Below, piece by piece: positions 8,557-16,428 of a stretch of DNA of 64,000 nucleotides. Both the position numbers and the translations under genes were made by a program. The first letter of the stretch is position 1, and each line of letters begins with the position of its first letter. The notes beneath the pieces were generated by a model, which worked only from the letters and a program-made list of their open reading frames with translations, was not told the DNA's origin and did no database searches. This stretch comes from Halobellus rarus (lineage in GTDB: Archaea; Halobacteriota; Halobacteria; Halobacteriales; Haloferacaceae), in contig NZ_JANHDI010000002.1 of the NCBI RefSeq assembly GCF_024494595.1, positions 1 through 64,000 on the forward strand, read 5' to 3'.

Positions 8557-9588
8557 ATGTCCGAAGTTTCACTCGAACGCGTCACGAAGCGATTCGACTC
8601 GACAGTCGCCGTCAACGACGTCTCGATCGACATCGACGACGGTGAAGTGATGGGTATCGTCGGGCCCTCCGGCTGCGGGAAGACGACCGCGTTGCGACTC
8701 GTCGCCGGGTTCGAGACGCCGACGGACGGGACCATCCGCTACGACGGCGATGACGTCACACACGTTCCGCCGGAGAACCGCAACGTCGGGTTGGTATTCC
8801 AGTCGTACGCGCTGTTCAACAATATGAGCGTGCTCAAGAACGTCACGTTCGGCCCGAAGATGCACGGCGTCGGCAAGGAGGAACGCCGGGAGCGCGCCCA
8901 CGAACTGCTCGAACTGCTCGACATCGAGGAACTCGCGGATCGGAATCCGAAGACGCTCTCCGGGGGTCAGCAACAGCGCGTCGGTCTGGCCCGGGCCCTC
9001 GCGATCGAGCCCCACATCCTCTTGTTGGACGAGCCGATGACGGGCCTCGACGCAAAGCTGAAACAGACGCTGCGACAGGAACTCGGCCAGTTGCTCGACG
9101 ATCTCGGCGTGACGACGCTCTACGTCACCCACGATCAGGAGCAGGCGATGTCGATGTGCGACCGGATCGCGGTGATGAACGAGGGACACCTCGAACAGAT
9201 CGGAACGCCGGCGGAGATCTACGAGGAACCGGCCAACGAGTTCGTCGCGGGGTTCATCGGCACGGCGAACCTGCTCGACGGGACCGTGCGCGACGGGACG
9301 CTCTCGCTCGGATTCGAGGACGTCGACACGCCCGAGGCGGTCGCCTCGAACGGAGCGGTGACGGTGCTGGTCCGACCGGACGACATCCCGGTCGGCTCGG
9401 GGCCGATCGACGTCGAGGTGACGAACCTCTTCTATCAGGGCGAGCACATCCAGGCGACCGGAGAACTCCCCGACGGTCGGGAACTAACACTTCGATTAGA
9501 TCGGTCCGAGACGGCCGTCGGTATCGGAGATACGATATCGATCGACTTCGATCCGGAATCGCTCCACATCATCGAATCGACCCGGTGA
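8557..9588 (+). CDS. ABC transporter ATP-binding protein (spermidine/Fe3+/thiamine group)
   Basis: Cytoplasmic ATPase subunit that powers the importer encoded just upstream. Walker A GPSGCGKT is at residues 36-43, the Q-loop Gln at 82, the signature LSGGQQQ at 134-140, Walker B LLLDEP at 155-160, and a His-loop in YVTHDQE. The C-terminal part after about 240 is a TOBE-type regulatory domain, which fits the PotA/FbpC/MalK-like group. All catalytic residues are present. It is the last gene of the operon; the 185 nt downstream hold a separate promoter. Confidence 0.92.
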   Translation: MSEVSLERVTKRFDSTVAVNDVSIDIDDGEVMGIVGPSGCGKTTALRLVAGFETPTDGTIRYDGDDVTHVPPENRNVGLVFQSYALFNNMSVLKNVTFGPKMHGVGKEERRERAHELLELLDIEELADRNPKTLSGGQQQRVGLARALAIEPHILLLDEPMTGLDAKLKQTLRQELGQLLDDLGVTTLYVTHDQEQAMSMCDRIAVMNEGHLEQIGTPAEIYEEPANEFVAGFIGTANLLDGTVRDGTLSLGFEDVDTPEAVASNGAVTVLVRPDDIPVGSGPIDVEVTNLFYQGEHIQATGELPDGRELTLRLDRSETAVGIGDTISIDFDPESLHIIESTR

Positions 9589-9740
9589 CAGACCTGCAGT
9601 GCCCTCGATGAGCGGCCCGCCACTGACTCGTTGATCGCCGCGTTTCGGGGGCAACACAGCGATTCCCCGTCATCACGCACTGGGGGCGTCTCCAAGTCCT
9701 CGGGCGGAGATATTTACTAACACCACCCATATCAGTGGTA

Positions 9741-9750
9741 ATTTTTAAGT
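9741..9750 (+). promoter_or_regulatory. TATA element of the LigM-like gene
   Basis: The box ATTTTTAAGT is centred about 28 nt before the ATG at 9774, so the downstream gene is probably transcribed on its own as a leaderless mRNA even though it follows the ABC operon. A short inverted repeat (ACCAC 9722-9726, GTGGT 9735-9739) lies immediately upstream and could be a regulator site, but it is only 5 bp long. Confidence 0.55.
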
Positions 9751-9773
9751 CGGTTACCCCGAGATGGAAAGGT

Positions 9774-11117
9774 ATGCCCGAGCGAAGCCTCGAAGACGCG
9801 CTCGAATCAGCCGGTAGCCCTCCAGAACTCCTCCGCCAAAATCGCGGTCGACACCCCTATCCCGTGCCCTCCGAGCACACGAACTGGATCGAGGAGGTTC
9901 GGAGCTGGCGGGAGACCTGCAGTCTGTCGGACCTCTCGCACCACCAGAAGGACCTGTACGTGAGGGGTCCGGAAGCGCTCGACGTGTTCGCCGATCTCGG
10001 GGTCAACGACTTCAGCGAGTTCGAACCCGGGCAGGCGAAGCAGTTCGTCGCGTGTAACACCGATGGATACCTCATCGGCGACGCCATCCTGTTTTACCTC
10101 GGCGACGGGGAACTGAAACTTACCGGAACCCCCATCGCTCCCAACTGGGTGGAATACAACCTCGAGAGGGGAGAATACGACGCGACGTCGGAGGCCGACG
10201 AGCGGTATCACGACAAGGAGGAGCCGCACAAGACCTTTCGGTATCAGCTCCAGGGGCCGAACGCGCTCGACGTGATGCGGGACGCCGTCGACGGGGAGAT
10301 CCCCGACATTCCGTTCTTCAACTTCGACGAGGTGACGATTGCGGGCGTCGACGCCCACGCGCTGAAGCACTCGATGGCCTCGAACGTCGGCTTCGAGATC
10401 TGGGGCCCCTGGGAGGCACACGAGACCGTCCGCGACGCCCTCGTCGCGGCCGGCGAGCCCCACGGTCTGCGGCAGTTGGGCGAGAAGAGTTACAAGGCCC
10501 AGGGCCAGGAGAAAGGCTGGATCGCACGCCCGGTGCCGGCCATCTACGGCGAGGAGATGACGGAGTACCGCGAGTGGCTCGACGCCGACAGCTACGAGGC
10601 GATCAGCACCCTGGGCGGGAGCTTCGACGCCGACGACATCTCGGAGTACTACCTCAACCCGATCGAACTGGGTTACGAGCGCTTCGTCGACTTCGATCAC
10701 GACTTCGTCGGTCGAGAGGCGGTGCGGGAGATGGCCGAAGCGCCCCAGCGCGAGAAGGTGACGCTCGTCTGGGACGACGAGGACGTCCTAGAGCTCTTCG
10801 CCTCGCTCCTGCGCGACGGAGAGACGTACAAGTACTTCGACCTCTCGATGCCGTACTGGGCGGTGTTCCACTACGACGAGGTACTGAAAGACGGAGACTC
10901 CGTCGGCCTCGCGAAGTACTTCGGGTACACGTACAACGAGCGGGCGGTGCTCTCGCTGGCCCTCGTCGACGAGGAGTACGCCGAACCCGGAACCGAGGTG
11001 ACGCTCGTGTGGGGAGAACCCGACGGGGAATCGGCGAACCCGAAAGTCGAGTCGCACACGCAGACGGAGATTACCGCGACCGTCGCACCGAACCCGTACG
11101 TCGACGCGGAGCGGTAG
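9774..11117 (+). CDS. LigM-like tetrahydrofolate-dependent demethylase (GcvT fold)
   Basis: A 447-residue aminomethyltransferase-fold protein that follows the LigM (vanillate/3-O-methylgallate O-demethylase) pattern rather than glycine-cleavage GcvT. The N-terminal segment LSDLSHHQKDLYVRG (51-65), the later blocks EIWGPWEAHE, GWIARPVPAIYGEEMTEYREWL and YYLNPIELGY, and the C-terminal RAVLSLALVDEEY block align in order with what I recall of LigM. LigM enzymes move a methyl group from an aryl ether to tetrahydrofolate; the true substrate here is unknown and DMSP-like or other methyl donors remain possible. The ATG at 9774 was chosen over an upstream in-frame ATG because a TATA box sits about 28 nt before it. 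The adjacent ABC importer may supply the substrate. Confidence 0.75.
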   Translation: MPERSLEDALESAGSPPELLRQNRGRHPYPVPSEHTNWIEEVRSWRETCSLSDLSHHQKDLYVRGPEALDVFADLGVNDFSEFEPGQAKQFVACNTDGYLIGDAILFYLGDGELKLTGTPIAPNWVEYNLERGEYDATSEADERYHDKEEPHKTFRYQLQGPNALDVMRDAVDGEIPDIPFFNFDEVTIAGVDAHALKHSMASNVGFEIWGPWEAHETVRDALVAAGEPHGLRQLGEKSYKAQGQEKGWIARPVPAIYGEEMTEYREWLDADSYEAISTLGGSFDADDISEYYLNPIELGYERFVDFDHDFVGREAVREMAEAPQREKVTLVWDDEDVLELFASLLRDGETYKYFDLSMPYWAVFHYDEVLKDGDSVGLAKYFGYTYNERAVLSLALVDEEYAEPGTEVTLVWGEPDGESANPKVESHTQTEITATVAPNPYVDAER

Positions 11118-11120
11118 ATA

Positions 11121-11146
11121 CGTTCGACGGTAGCGACAGTCGAACG
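11121..11146 (+). terminator. Hairpin just after the LigM-like gene
   Basis: Perfect 8-bp arms (CGTTCGAC / GTCGAACG) with a 10-nt loop begin 3 nt after the stop codon. No T-run follows, so it may be a 3'-end stabilising hairpin rather than a true archaeal terminator. Confidence 0.35.
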
Positions 11147-11359
11147 CACCGGAGACACCTGTCCCCAGCTCCGAGCGACAGGATGTTACAGACGCTGTGA
11201 CGACAAGATTTATTTGGGAATGTGTGGCAATTGTTTATTGATGGAGTGGATAGCGCCCGTAATTTTACCCGAGAATCGCTCCAGTTCAGACCGTCAGGCG
11301 ATTCTTGGTTCCGACAGGAGAGCGCAGATGCCACAGCGCGGGAAGCGAAGGAACCGACG

Positions 11360-12175
11360 ATGAGCGGGGGCGCTTTGGAATCGTCGGGAGAGCCCTGCGA
11401 AGCCGCCATCCTCGACTTGGACGGGACCGTCTACTTGGGCGATCGACTCATCGCCGGCGCCGGCGAAAGCATCGCGACGCTCCGGGACCGTGTCGGAACG
11501 GTCCTGTTTCTCACGAACAAGGCGATCGCTCGTCGGCAAGACTACAGCGAGAAATTACGGGGGCTCGGTGTCGAAGCCACCGTCGACGACGTCGTCAACT
11601 CCGGATGGGTGACGGCGCAGTACGTTCGTGAGAGGTATCCCGACGGGAAGGCGTTCGTCGTCGGAGAAGCCCCGTTGCTCGACGAGTTCCACGACGCCGG
11701 CATAGAGACAACGACGGATCGTCCCGGAGATCTGGTCGTGGCGTCGATGGACCGCGAGTTCGACTACGAGGCGCTGGACGTCGCGATGCGCACTCTCGAC
11801 GGTGGCGCGCCGTTCCTGGCGACGAACCCCGACCGTACCTGCCCGACAGAGAGCGGTGCGATCCCCGACGCGGCCGGGATGATCGGCGCGATAGAAGGCG
11901 TGACCGGAGAGACAGTGGACGAAGTGCTCGGGAAGCCCTCCCCGCGAATGATCGAGACCGCCCTCGGCCGAGTCGGTGTCGACCCAGAACGCTGTCTGAT
12001 GGTCGGCGACCGAATCGAGACGGACATCCGGATGGGAGAACGCGCCGGGATGACGACCGTGCTGGTGCTCTCCGGCGTGACCGACCGCGAGACGATAGCG
12101 AAGGTCGGTGTCGAACCGGACTACGTACTGGACTCGCTGGCCGATATCGACGACGTGCTCGCCGGAGAAATGTAA
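11360..12175 (+). CDS. HAD-superfamily phosphatase (NagD / nitrophenylphosphatase type)
   Basis: A 271-residue predicted cytoplasmic phosphatase of HAD subclass IIA. Motif I is DLDGT with Asp19 (nucleophile) and Asp21, motif II is the Thr in LTN (51-53), motif III Lys lies in GKPSPRM, and motif IV is MVGDRIETD. The cap domain lies between motifs II and III as in NagD. Substrates of this family include nucleotides and sugar phosphates, so none is assigned. The start at 11360 is preceded by a weak GAAGGA ribosome-binding-like sequence; the open frame extends 46 codons upstream with no family similarity seen. TATA-like sequences lie near 11210 and 11256. Confidence 0.88.
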   Translation: MSGGALESSGEPCEAAILDLDGTVYLGDRLIAGAGESIATLRDRVGTVLFLTNKAIARRQDYSEKLRGLGVEATVDDVVNSGWVTAQYVRERYPDGKAFVVGEAPLLDEFHDAGIETTTDRPGDLVVASMDREFDYEALDVAMRTLDGGAPFLATNPDRTCPTESGAIPDAAGMIGAIEGVTGETVDEVLGKPSPRMIETALGRVGVDPERCLMVGDRIETDIRMGERAGMTTVLVLSGVTDRETIAKVGVEPDYVLDSLADIDDVLAGEM

Positions 12176-12199
12176 CGGGAACGGGCCTCTCCGACAGTA

Positions 12200-13402
12200 T
12201 CAGGCCACGTCCTCGGTCAACACGTCCTTGACGACCTGCGGGTCTTCGAGCAGTTGGTGTTTCGTGTAGCTTCCTTCCGCGCTGCCGCCGCTGTGTTTCG
12301 ACTGTTCGATGATGTCGAGGAAAGCGTGTTCCTTGAGGAGGTCGCGTACGCGCCGGAGCGAGAGCGTGTCCGACCCCTGGCCGTCGCAGATGTTCTCGTA
12401 GACCTCGTAGACCCGGCTCGTTCGAAAGCCTTCCTGACGATCGCTCGACAGCGAGAGGATCGCGAGCGCCTGCAGGACGTATCGGGAGTGCGGCGTCGAG
12501 CCACGGATGAGTTCTCGGAACCGATCGGTCTCCGCGCGCTCGCGGGCCTGCGTGACGAACTCCTCGCGGACGGTCTGTGCGCCCGTCGACTGCGCGATCT
12601 CGCCGGCGTACCGGAGGATGTCGATCGCTTTCCTGGCGTCGCCGTGCTCTCGGGCGGCGAGGGCGGCCGCTCGCGGGATCGTCGAGGCGTCGAGGACCCC
12701 GTCGCGGAAGGCGTCCGAGCGCGCCTCCATAATCTCCCGGAGTTGGTTCGCGTCGTACGGCGGGAAGACGAACTCCCGCTCACACAGGCTGGATTTGACC
12801 CGTTCGTCCATCCGATCCTTGTACTGGATCTTGTTGCTGATGCCGATGACGCCGAGTTTGCACTGCTCGATCTTGCCCGCCTCGCCGGCCCGCGAGAGCT
12901 GCATCAGGATGTCGTCGTCGGAGAGTTTGTCTATCTCGTCGAGGAGGATGAGAACGACGTCGTACTGCGCGTCGAGGATCCGCCACAGTCGCTTGTAGTA
13001 CGTCGAGGTGCTGAGTCCCTTATCCGGGACTTTGATCCCGGTAACCTGGGACTCGTTGACGCCGTCGGCGATGGTCTGGACCGCCTGCGTTTCGGTGGTG
13101 TCTTGCGCGCAGTCGACGTAGGCGAAGGTCGCTTTCACGTCCTCCTCGCCGGCCGTATCGACCAGTCGCTGTGAGACGTACTTCGCACAGAGGGATTTCC
13201 CGGTCCCGGTCTTCCCGTAGATGAGGACGTTGCTGGGACTCTGACCGAAGATAGCGGGGTTGACTGCGGCCGCGAGGTCAGAGATCTCGTCGTCGCGACC
13301 GACGATTCGTCCCTCTCCGGGGAGGTGGTTGATCTCGAGTAACTCCTTGTTGGAGAAGATGGGGTCCTCCCGCGTGAAGAGATCGTCGCTGGTGTCCGGC
13401 AT
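12200..13402 (-). CDS. orc1: Orc1/Cdc6 replication initiator
   Basis: A 400-residue origin-binding AAA+ ATPase. Walker A is GKTGTGKS (63-70), Walker B LILLDEID (151-158), sensor 1 GISN (187-190), and a C-terminal winged helix occupies about 300-390. All ATPase residues are intact, in contrast to the paralogue at 2522-3670. The start at 13402 gives the N-terminus typical of haloarchaeal Orc1 (SNKELLEINHLPG region). The gene borders the ORB-rich, gene-free region 13403-14314. The first ORB lies only 8 nt upstream of the ATG and overlaps the probable TATA element, so the protein may repress its own transcription. It is probably the initiator for the adjacent origin. Confidence 0.95.
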   Translation of the reverse strand: MPDTSDDLFTREDPIFSNKELLEINHLPGEGRIVGRDDEISDLAAAVNPAIFGQSPSNVLIYGKTGTGKSLCAKYVSQRLVDTAGEEDVKATFAYVDCAQDTTETQAVQTIADGVNESQVTGIKVPDKGLSTSTYYKRLWRILDAQYDVVLILLDEIDKLSDDDILMQLSRAGEAGKIEQCKLGVIGISNKIQYKDRMDERVKSSLCEREFVFPPYDANQLREIMEARSDAFRDGVLDASTIPRAAALAAREHGDARKAIDILRYAGEIAQSTGAQTVREEFVTQARERAETDRFRELIRGSTPHSRYVLQALAILSLSSDRQEGFRTSRVYEVYENICDGQGSDTLSLRRVRDLLKEHAFLDIIEQSKHSGGSAEGSYTKHQLLEDPQVVKDVLTEDVA

Positions 13403-13410
13403 ACTACAGG

Positions 13411-13430
13411 ACACCGCGTTTCCGGTGAAA
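13411..13430 (-). promoter_or_regulatory. ORB 1 (orc1-proximal)
   Basis: On the minus strand it reads TTTCACCGGAAACGCGGTGT, identical to the core of ORB 4. It lies 8 nt upstream of the orc1 ATG and overlaps the likely TATA element (CGTATTTCA, about 13428-13435). Confidence 0.9.
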
Positions 13431-13522
13431 TACGTTGTTATTCCTCGCGACTCACGGGGCGGTACCCACCGTCGGGACGCGTCTGTTCTCCTTCGGAATC
13501 GGGGGATATTTCCATAGCGGAC

Positions 13523-13544
13523 ACACACCGAGTTTCCGGTGAAA
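13523..13544 (-). promoter_or_regulatory. ORB 2
   Basis: Minus-strand ORB whose only core change is ACTC for ACGC. It is followed on the + strand by a G-rich run (13545-13565), like the G-string reported next to some haloarchaeal ORBs. Confidence 0.88.
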
Positions 13545-13586
13545 CCGGGGATGGGAGGGGGAGGTTGGAGTCGAAGCGAGGGGTCT

Positions 13587-13607
13587 GTTCACCGGAAACA
13601 CGGTGTG
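13587..13607 (+). promoter_or_regulatory. ORB 3
   Basis: Plus-strand element GTTCACCGGAAACACGGTGT followed by G. Its orientation is opposite to ORB 1 and ORB 2, so ORB 2 and ORB 3 form an inverted pair 42 nt apart. Confidence 0.85.
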
Positions 13608-13644
13608 ATCCTCGTGGAGGCCGGGGCCAGTCGCGGGGGGAGAA

Positions 13645-13661
13645 GGCCCAGTTATCGGGCC
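13645..13661. repeat. Short GC-rich inverted repeat in oriC
   Basis: GGCCC (13645-13649) and GGGCC (13657-13661) form a 5-bp stem with a 7-nt loop between ORB 3 and the 19-bp repeats. Confidence 0.4.
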
Positions 13662-13681
13662 CAGGACATCAGTTTATCAGT

Positions 13682-13757
13682 CAGTATTGAAACTCCAGAA
13701 CTGCATCGAGATTTCAGGGCTGCATCGAGACTTCAGGGCTGCATCGAGATTTCAGGA
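13682..13757 (+). repeat. 19-bp tandem repeats in oriC (three good copies, one degenerate)
   Basis: The unit CTGCATCGAGATTTCAGGG occurs at 13701-13719, 13720-13738 (one change) and 13739-13757 (one change). The preceding 19 bases, 13682-13700, match at 11 of 19 positions and look like a decayed fourth copy. The array lies between ORB 3 and the AT-rich segment. The period is close to two helical turns, as in iteron-type binding sites. Confidence 0.85.
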
Positions 13758-13828
13758 CTGGTAGCTACCGACGACGTTTCGACCGGAACAGGCTCGACGA
13801 GCCTTATTCACTAGCGTGCGACGGAGTC

Positions 13829-13887
13829 ATTGGTAGATAACGAAATTAGGCTATTTAATTGTTGCTTTTTGAAGGACAAAATTGTCA
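13829..13887. other. AT-rich duplex unwinding element candidate
   Basis: An exceptionally AT-rich stretch (about two thirds A/T) in an otherwise GC-rich genome. It lies between the left ORB group and the right ORB group, which is where the duplex unwinding element of haloarchaeal origins is expected. Confidence 0.7.
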
Positions 13888-13954
13888 GAGTTCGTTGTCG
13901 AACTGTCATCGGCAAATCTGGTCTCGCTCGGTCAAACGGATCAGTTCCAGCGCA

Positions 13955-13976
13955 TTTCACCGGAAACGCGGTGTGT
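13955..13976 (+). promoter_or_regulatory. ORB 4
   Basis: Plus-strand ORB with the core TTTCACCGGAAACGCGGTGT. It is the first element to the right of the AT-rich segment and matches ORB 1 exactly, in inverted orientation. Confidence 0.9.
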
Positions 13977-14036
13977 CTCTCCCGGATGACGCCGTCTTCG
14001 AGGAATCCCCCAGAACCGGTTCACCGAAAACTCAGT

Positions 14037-14057
14037 TTTCACCGGAAACGTGGTGTG
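14037..14057 (+). promoter_or_regulatory. ORB 5
   Basis: Plus-strand ORB with one core change (ACGT for ACGC). A degenerate half-ORB (GTTCACCGAAAACTCAG) lies immediately before it at about 14019-14035. Confidence 0.88.
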
Positions 14058-14139
14058 CCTTCGCGTAATCCGATTCTTCCCGAACCGTGGTTGGCGAGTC
14101 GCTCGTAACGCCGACGACGTTTCACCGGGAAAAGGCGAT

Positions 14140-14161
14140 TTTCACCGGAAATCCGGTGTGT
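14140..14161 (+). promoter_or_regulatory. ORB 6
   Basis: Plus-strand ORB with ATCC in place of ACGC in the middle. A half-ORB (TTTCACCGGGA) precedes it at 14120-14130. Confidence 0.85.
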
Positions 14162-14199
14162 CCGTTCACGGGCTTCCCTCGTCAAACGTTCCCGCTCGC

Positions 14200-14247
14200 G
14201 GACTTCTCCCTCGACGGACTTCTCCCTCGACAGATTTCTCCCTCGTC
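14200..14247 (+). repeat. 16-bp tandem repeats at the helicase side of oriC
   Basis: GGACTTCTCCCTCGAC occurs as two perfect copies (14200-14215, 14216-14231) and a third with four changes (14232-14247). The array lies between the last ORB and the helicase start at 14315, so it may be part of the origin or of the helicase promoter. Confidence 0.85.
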
Positions 14248-14314
14248 AGTCAAGTCTGCGAGACCACCGAGAGAGTCGCAAGCCGTTTCCCAGTCGGGAG
14301 CCTTCCGGAAGACA

Positions 14315-16420
14315 ATGACCGACGAGGAGGGGAGGACCGAATCAGACACCGACGGCCGTTCCGGATCGGACGAGACTTCCGATCGCACGGCCGAACCTGT
14401 CGACGTCGAGACCGCCAGCGTCGAAACAGTCGATGTCGAAACCGTCGACATCGAGGGATTCCGGGACGTACTGGAGGCCGAGAGACGCCCCGTGGTGACG
14501 GCGTCGGAAGTCGCCCGGCGACTCGACACGACGCAGTCAGCCGCCGCGGAGAAACTCGATGACCTCTCCGAATCGGGCTCGATAGAGCGCGTGAACGTCG
14601 AATCGGATCCGGTCGTCTACTTTCCGGCCGAGTGGAGCGAACTCGCCGAACGCGAGCGGATCGTGCTGTTCCCCGAGCGTCGGGAGGTCGTCGTCGACCG
14701 ACCCACGCAGTACACTCGCGCGCAACTCTCGCAGTTCGCCCACCTGGTCGACTCCACTGGGAAGCGACAGCGGACCACTGCGGACCGAGAGACGAACACC
14801 CGCGGGTACATCTACGAGATCAGACAGGAAGACGTCTGGCAGGCCCCGTTCGACGACGTGTCCGACCTGCTCTCGCTGATGCGCTCGGTGCTCCCCCGAC
14901 GCTCACCGCACCTCGAATCGTGGGTGCAGTCGCAGTGGAAGCGCGCGAACCGGTTCAGGCTGTTCACCCACGAGGACGGCTACGTCGTCATCGAGGCCGC
15001 CACCGAGAATCTGATGGGCAACGTCGCCCGCCAGAAACTCGACGAGGAGCAGTTGGTGGCGCCGATCTCCGACACCCAGAGCTGGGTCCGCGACGGCGCG
15101 GAAGCGGAGATCAAGCGCATCCTCTACGAGGCGGGATATCCGGTCATCGACGACCGGGACCTCGACACCGGCGACCCGCTCGACGTCGAACTGACCGTCG
15201 ACCTTCGCGAGTACCAGCAAGACTGGGTCGAACGGTTCCTCGATCAACGCTCGGGCGTCCTCGTCGGGCCCTCCGGTGCGGGCAAGACCGTGACGGCGAT
15301 CGGTGTACTGGCCGCCGTGGGCGGCGAGACGCTCGTGCTGGTCCCGTCCCGGGAGCTCGCCACCCAGTGGCGCGAAGAACTCCTTCGACACACGACGCTC
15401 ACAGCCGAGCAGATCGGCGAGTACCACGGCGGGCAGAAGGAGATCCGGCCGGTGACGATCGCGACGTACCAGACCGCCGGGATGGACCGTCATCGCTCGC
15501 TGTTCGACTCCCGCGGGTGGGGACTCGTCGTCTACGACGAGGTGCACCACATCCCTTCGCGGATCTACCGACGGAGCGCGGACCTCCAGACGAAGCATCG
15601 CCTGGGCCTGTCGGCGACTCCCGTGCGCGAGGACGACAAGGAGAAGGAGATCTTCACGCTGATCGGGCCCCCGATCGGGACCGACTGGTCGAAGCTCTTC
15701 GAGGCCGGATACGTCCAGGAGCCGGAGGTCCAGATTCGCTATCTCCCGTGGGCCGACGACCTCGCACGCAACGAGTGGTCGAGCGCGGAGGGGCGAGACA
15801 GACACCGGATCGCCGCGGAGAACCCCCAGAAGATCGAAGAGACTCGGCGGCTGCTCGACGCTCACTCGGGCGCGAAGGCGCTCGTTTTCGTCGACTGGCT
15901 CGAACAAGGCGAAGCCCTTGCGGAGGCGCTCGACGTGCCGTTCGTCAGCGGCGAGATGCCGCACCACCGTCGCCAGCGCGTGTTCGATTCGTTCCGCGAC
16001 GGCGACCTCGACACGCTCGTGATCTCGCGCGTCGGCGACGAGGGGATCGACCTCCCGAACGCGGAGCTCGCGATCGTCGCGTCGGGACTCGGCGGGTCGC
16101 GCCGACAGGGCGCACAGCGCGCCGGACGGACGATGCGCCCCGCCGGCGGATCGCGGGTGTACGTGCTGGCCACCCGCGGTACTTCCGAAGAGGACTTCGC
16201 ACAGCGGCGGATGCGTCATCTCGCCGAGAAGGGGGTTCGCGTGACCGAATCCGACCGCACCCAGGAGGCGGCAGTCGACCAGGCTGGATCGGAAAGCGAC
16301 GACCGGGACGAATCGGAAAGCGACGACCGGGATGAATCGGAAAGCGACGACCGGACGGATCCGTCCCGTACGGACACGGATCCGTCCGATCGAGATGACC
16401 TCCGAGAAACCGGAGACTGA
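14315..16420 (+). CDS. XPB/Rad25-like SF2 DNA helicase
   Basis: A 701-residue superfamily-2 helicase. An acidic N-terminus is followed by a helix-turn-helix-like segment (about 48-95: VTASEVARRLDTTQSAAAEK) and a damage-recognition-type region. The helicase core follows with Walker A GPSGAGKT (318-325), a DEVH box (408-411), LSATP (motif III) and QRAGRTMRP (motif VI). This fits the archaeal XPB group used in repair or transcription-coupled opening. The C-terminus carries three 8-residue acidic repeats (SESDDRDE type) encoded by 24-bp tandem repeats at 16286-16355. The ATG at 14315 was chosen because upstream in-frame codons run into ORB 6 and the oriC repeats. It is followed 8 nt later by the methyltransferase gene. 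Confidence 0.88.
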   Translation: MTDEEGRTESDTDGRSGSDETSDRTAEPVDVETASVETVDVETVDIEGFRDVLEAERRPVVTASEVARRLDTTQSAAAEKLDDLSESGSIERVNVESDPVVYFPAEWSELAERERIVLFPERREVVVDRPTQYTRAQLSQFAHLVDSTGKRQRTTADRETNTRGYIYEIRQEDVWQAPFDDVSDLLSLMRSVLPRRSPHLESWVQSQWKRANRFRLFTHEDGYVVIEAATENLMGNVARQKLDEEQLVAPISDTQSWVRDGAEAEIKRILYEAGYPVIDDRDLDTGDPLDVELTVDLREYQQDWVERFLDQRSGVLVGPSGAGKTVTAIGVLAAVGGETLVLVPSRELATQWREELLRHTTLTAEQIGEYHGGQKEIRPVTIATYQTAGMDRHRSLFDSRGWGLVVYDEVHHIPSRIYRRSADLQTKHRLGLSATPVREDDKEKEIFTLIGPPIGTDWSKLFEAGYVQEPEVQIRYLPWADDLARNEWSSAEGRDRHRIAAENPQKIEETRRLLDAHSGAKALVFVDWLEQGEALAEALDVPFVSGEMPHHRRQRVFDSFRDGDLDTLVISRVGDEGIDLPNAELAIVASGLGGSRRQGAQRAGRTMRPAGGSRVYVLATRGTSEEDFAQRRMRHLAEKGVRVTESDRTQEAAVDQAGSESDDRDESESDDRDESESDDRTDPSRTDTDPSDRDDLRETGD
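16286..16355 (+). repeat. 24-bp tandem repeats inside the XPB-like gene
   Basis: Three copies of a 24-bp unit (16286-16309, 16310-16333, 16334-16355, the last slightly short) encode a charged Ser/Glu/Asp/Arg tail. Copies differ by one or two bases, which suggests recent slippage expansion of a disordered tail. Confidence 0.8.
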
Positions 16421-16428
16421 CCCGCAAG

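Larger units (their letters stand above)
13403..14314. other. Replication origin (oriC) region
   Basis: This 912-bp gene-free region lies between orc1 and the XPB-like helicase. It contains six full-length ORB elements of the form TTTCACCGGAAACGCGGTGT (two on the minus strand and one on the plus strand left of an AT-rich segment, three on the plus strand to its right). At least two half or degenerate ORBs are also present (about 14019-14034 and 14120-14130; a weaker one at 13776-13792). The AT-rich segment 13829-13887 is the likely unwinding element. Two tandem-repeat arrays (13682-13757 and 14200-14247) and a G-rich stretch (13545-13565) are also present. ORB sequence, arrangement and linkage to orc1 together make this a strong origin candidate. 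Confidence 0.92.

Noticed and set aside
9722-9739. Operator palindrome before the LigM-like gene
   Set aside because: The arms are only 5 bp and could be chance. It is mentioned with the TATA element but not called.
9774-11117. Glycine cleavage T protein (GcvT)
   Set aside because: The protein is longer than GcvT, lacks its usual start, keeps LigM-type blocks, and no gcvH or gcvP lies nearby.
13682-14247. CRISPR array in the origin region
   Set aside because: The repeats are directly adjacent, without spacers, and too few. ORBs are spaced irregularly and occur in both orientations.
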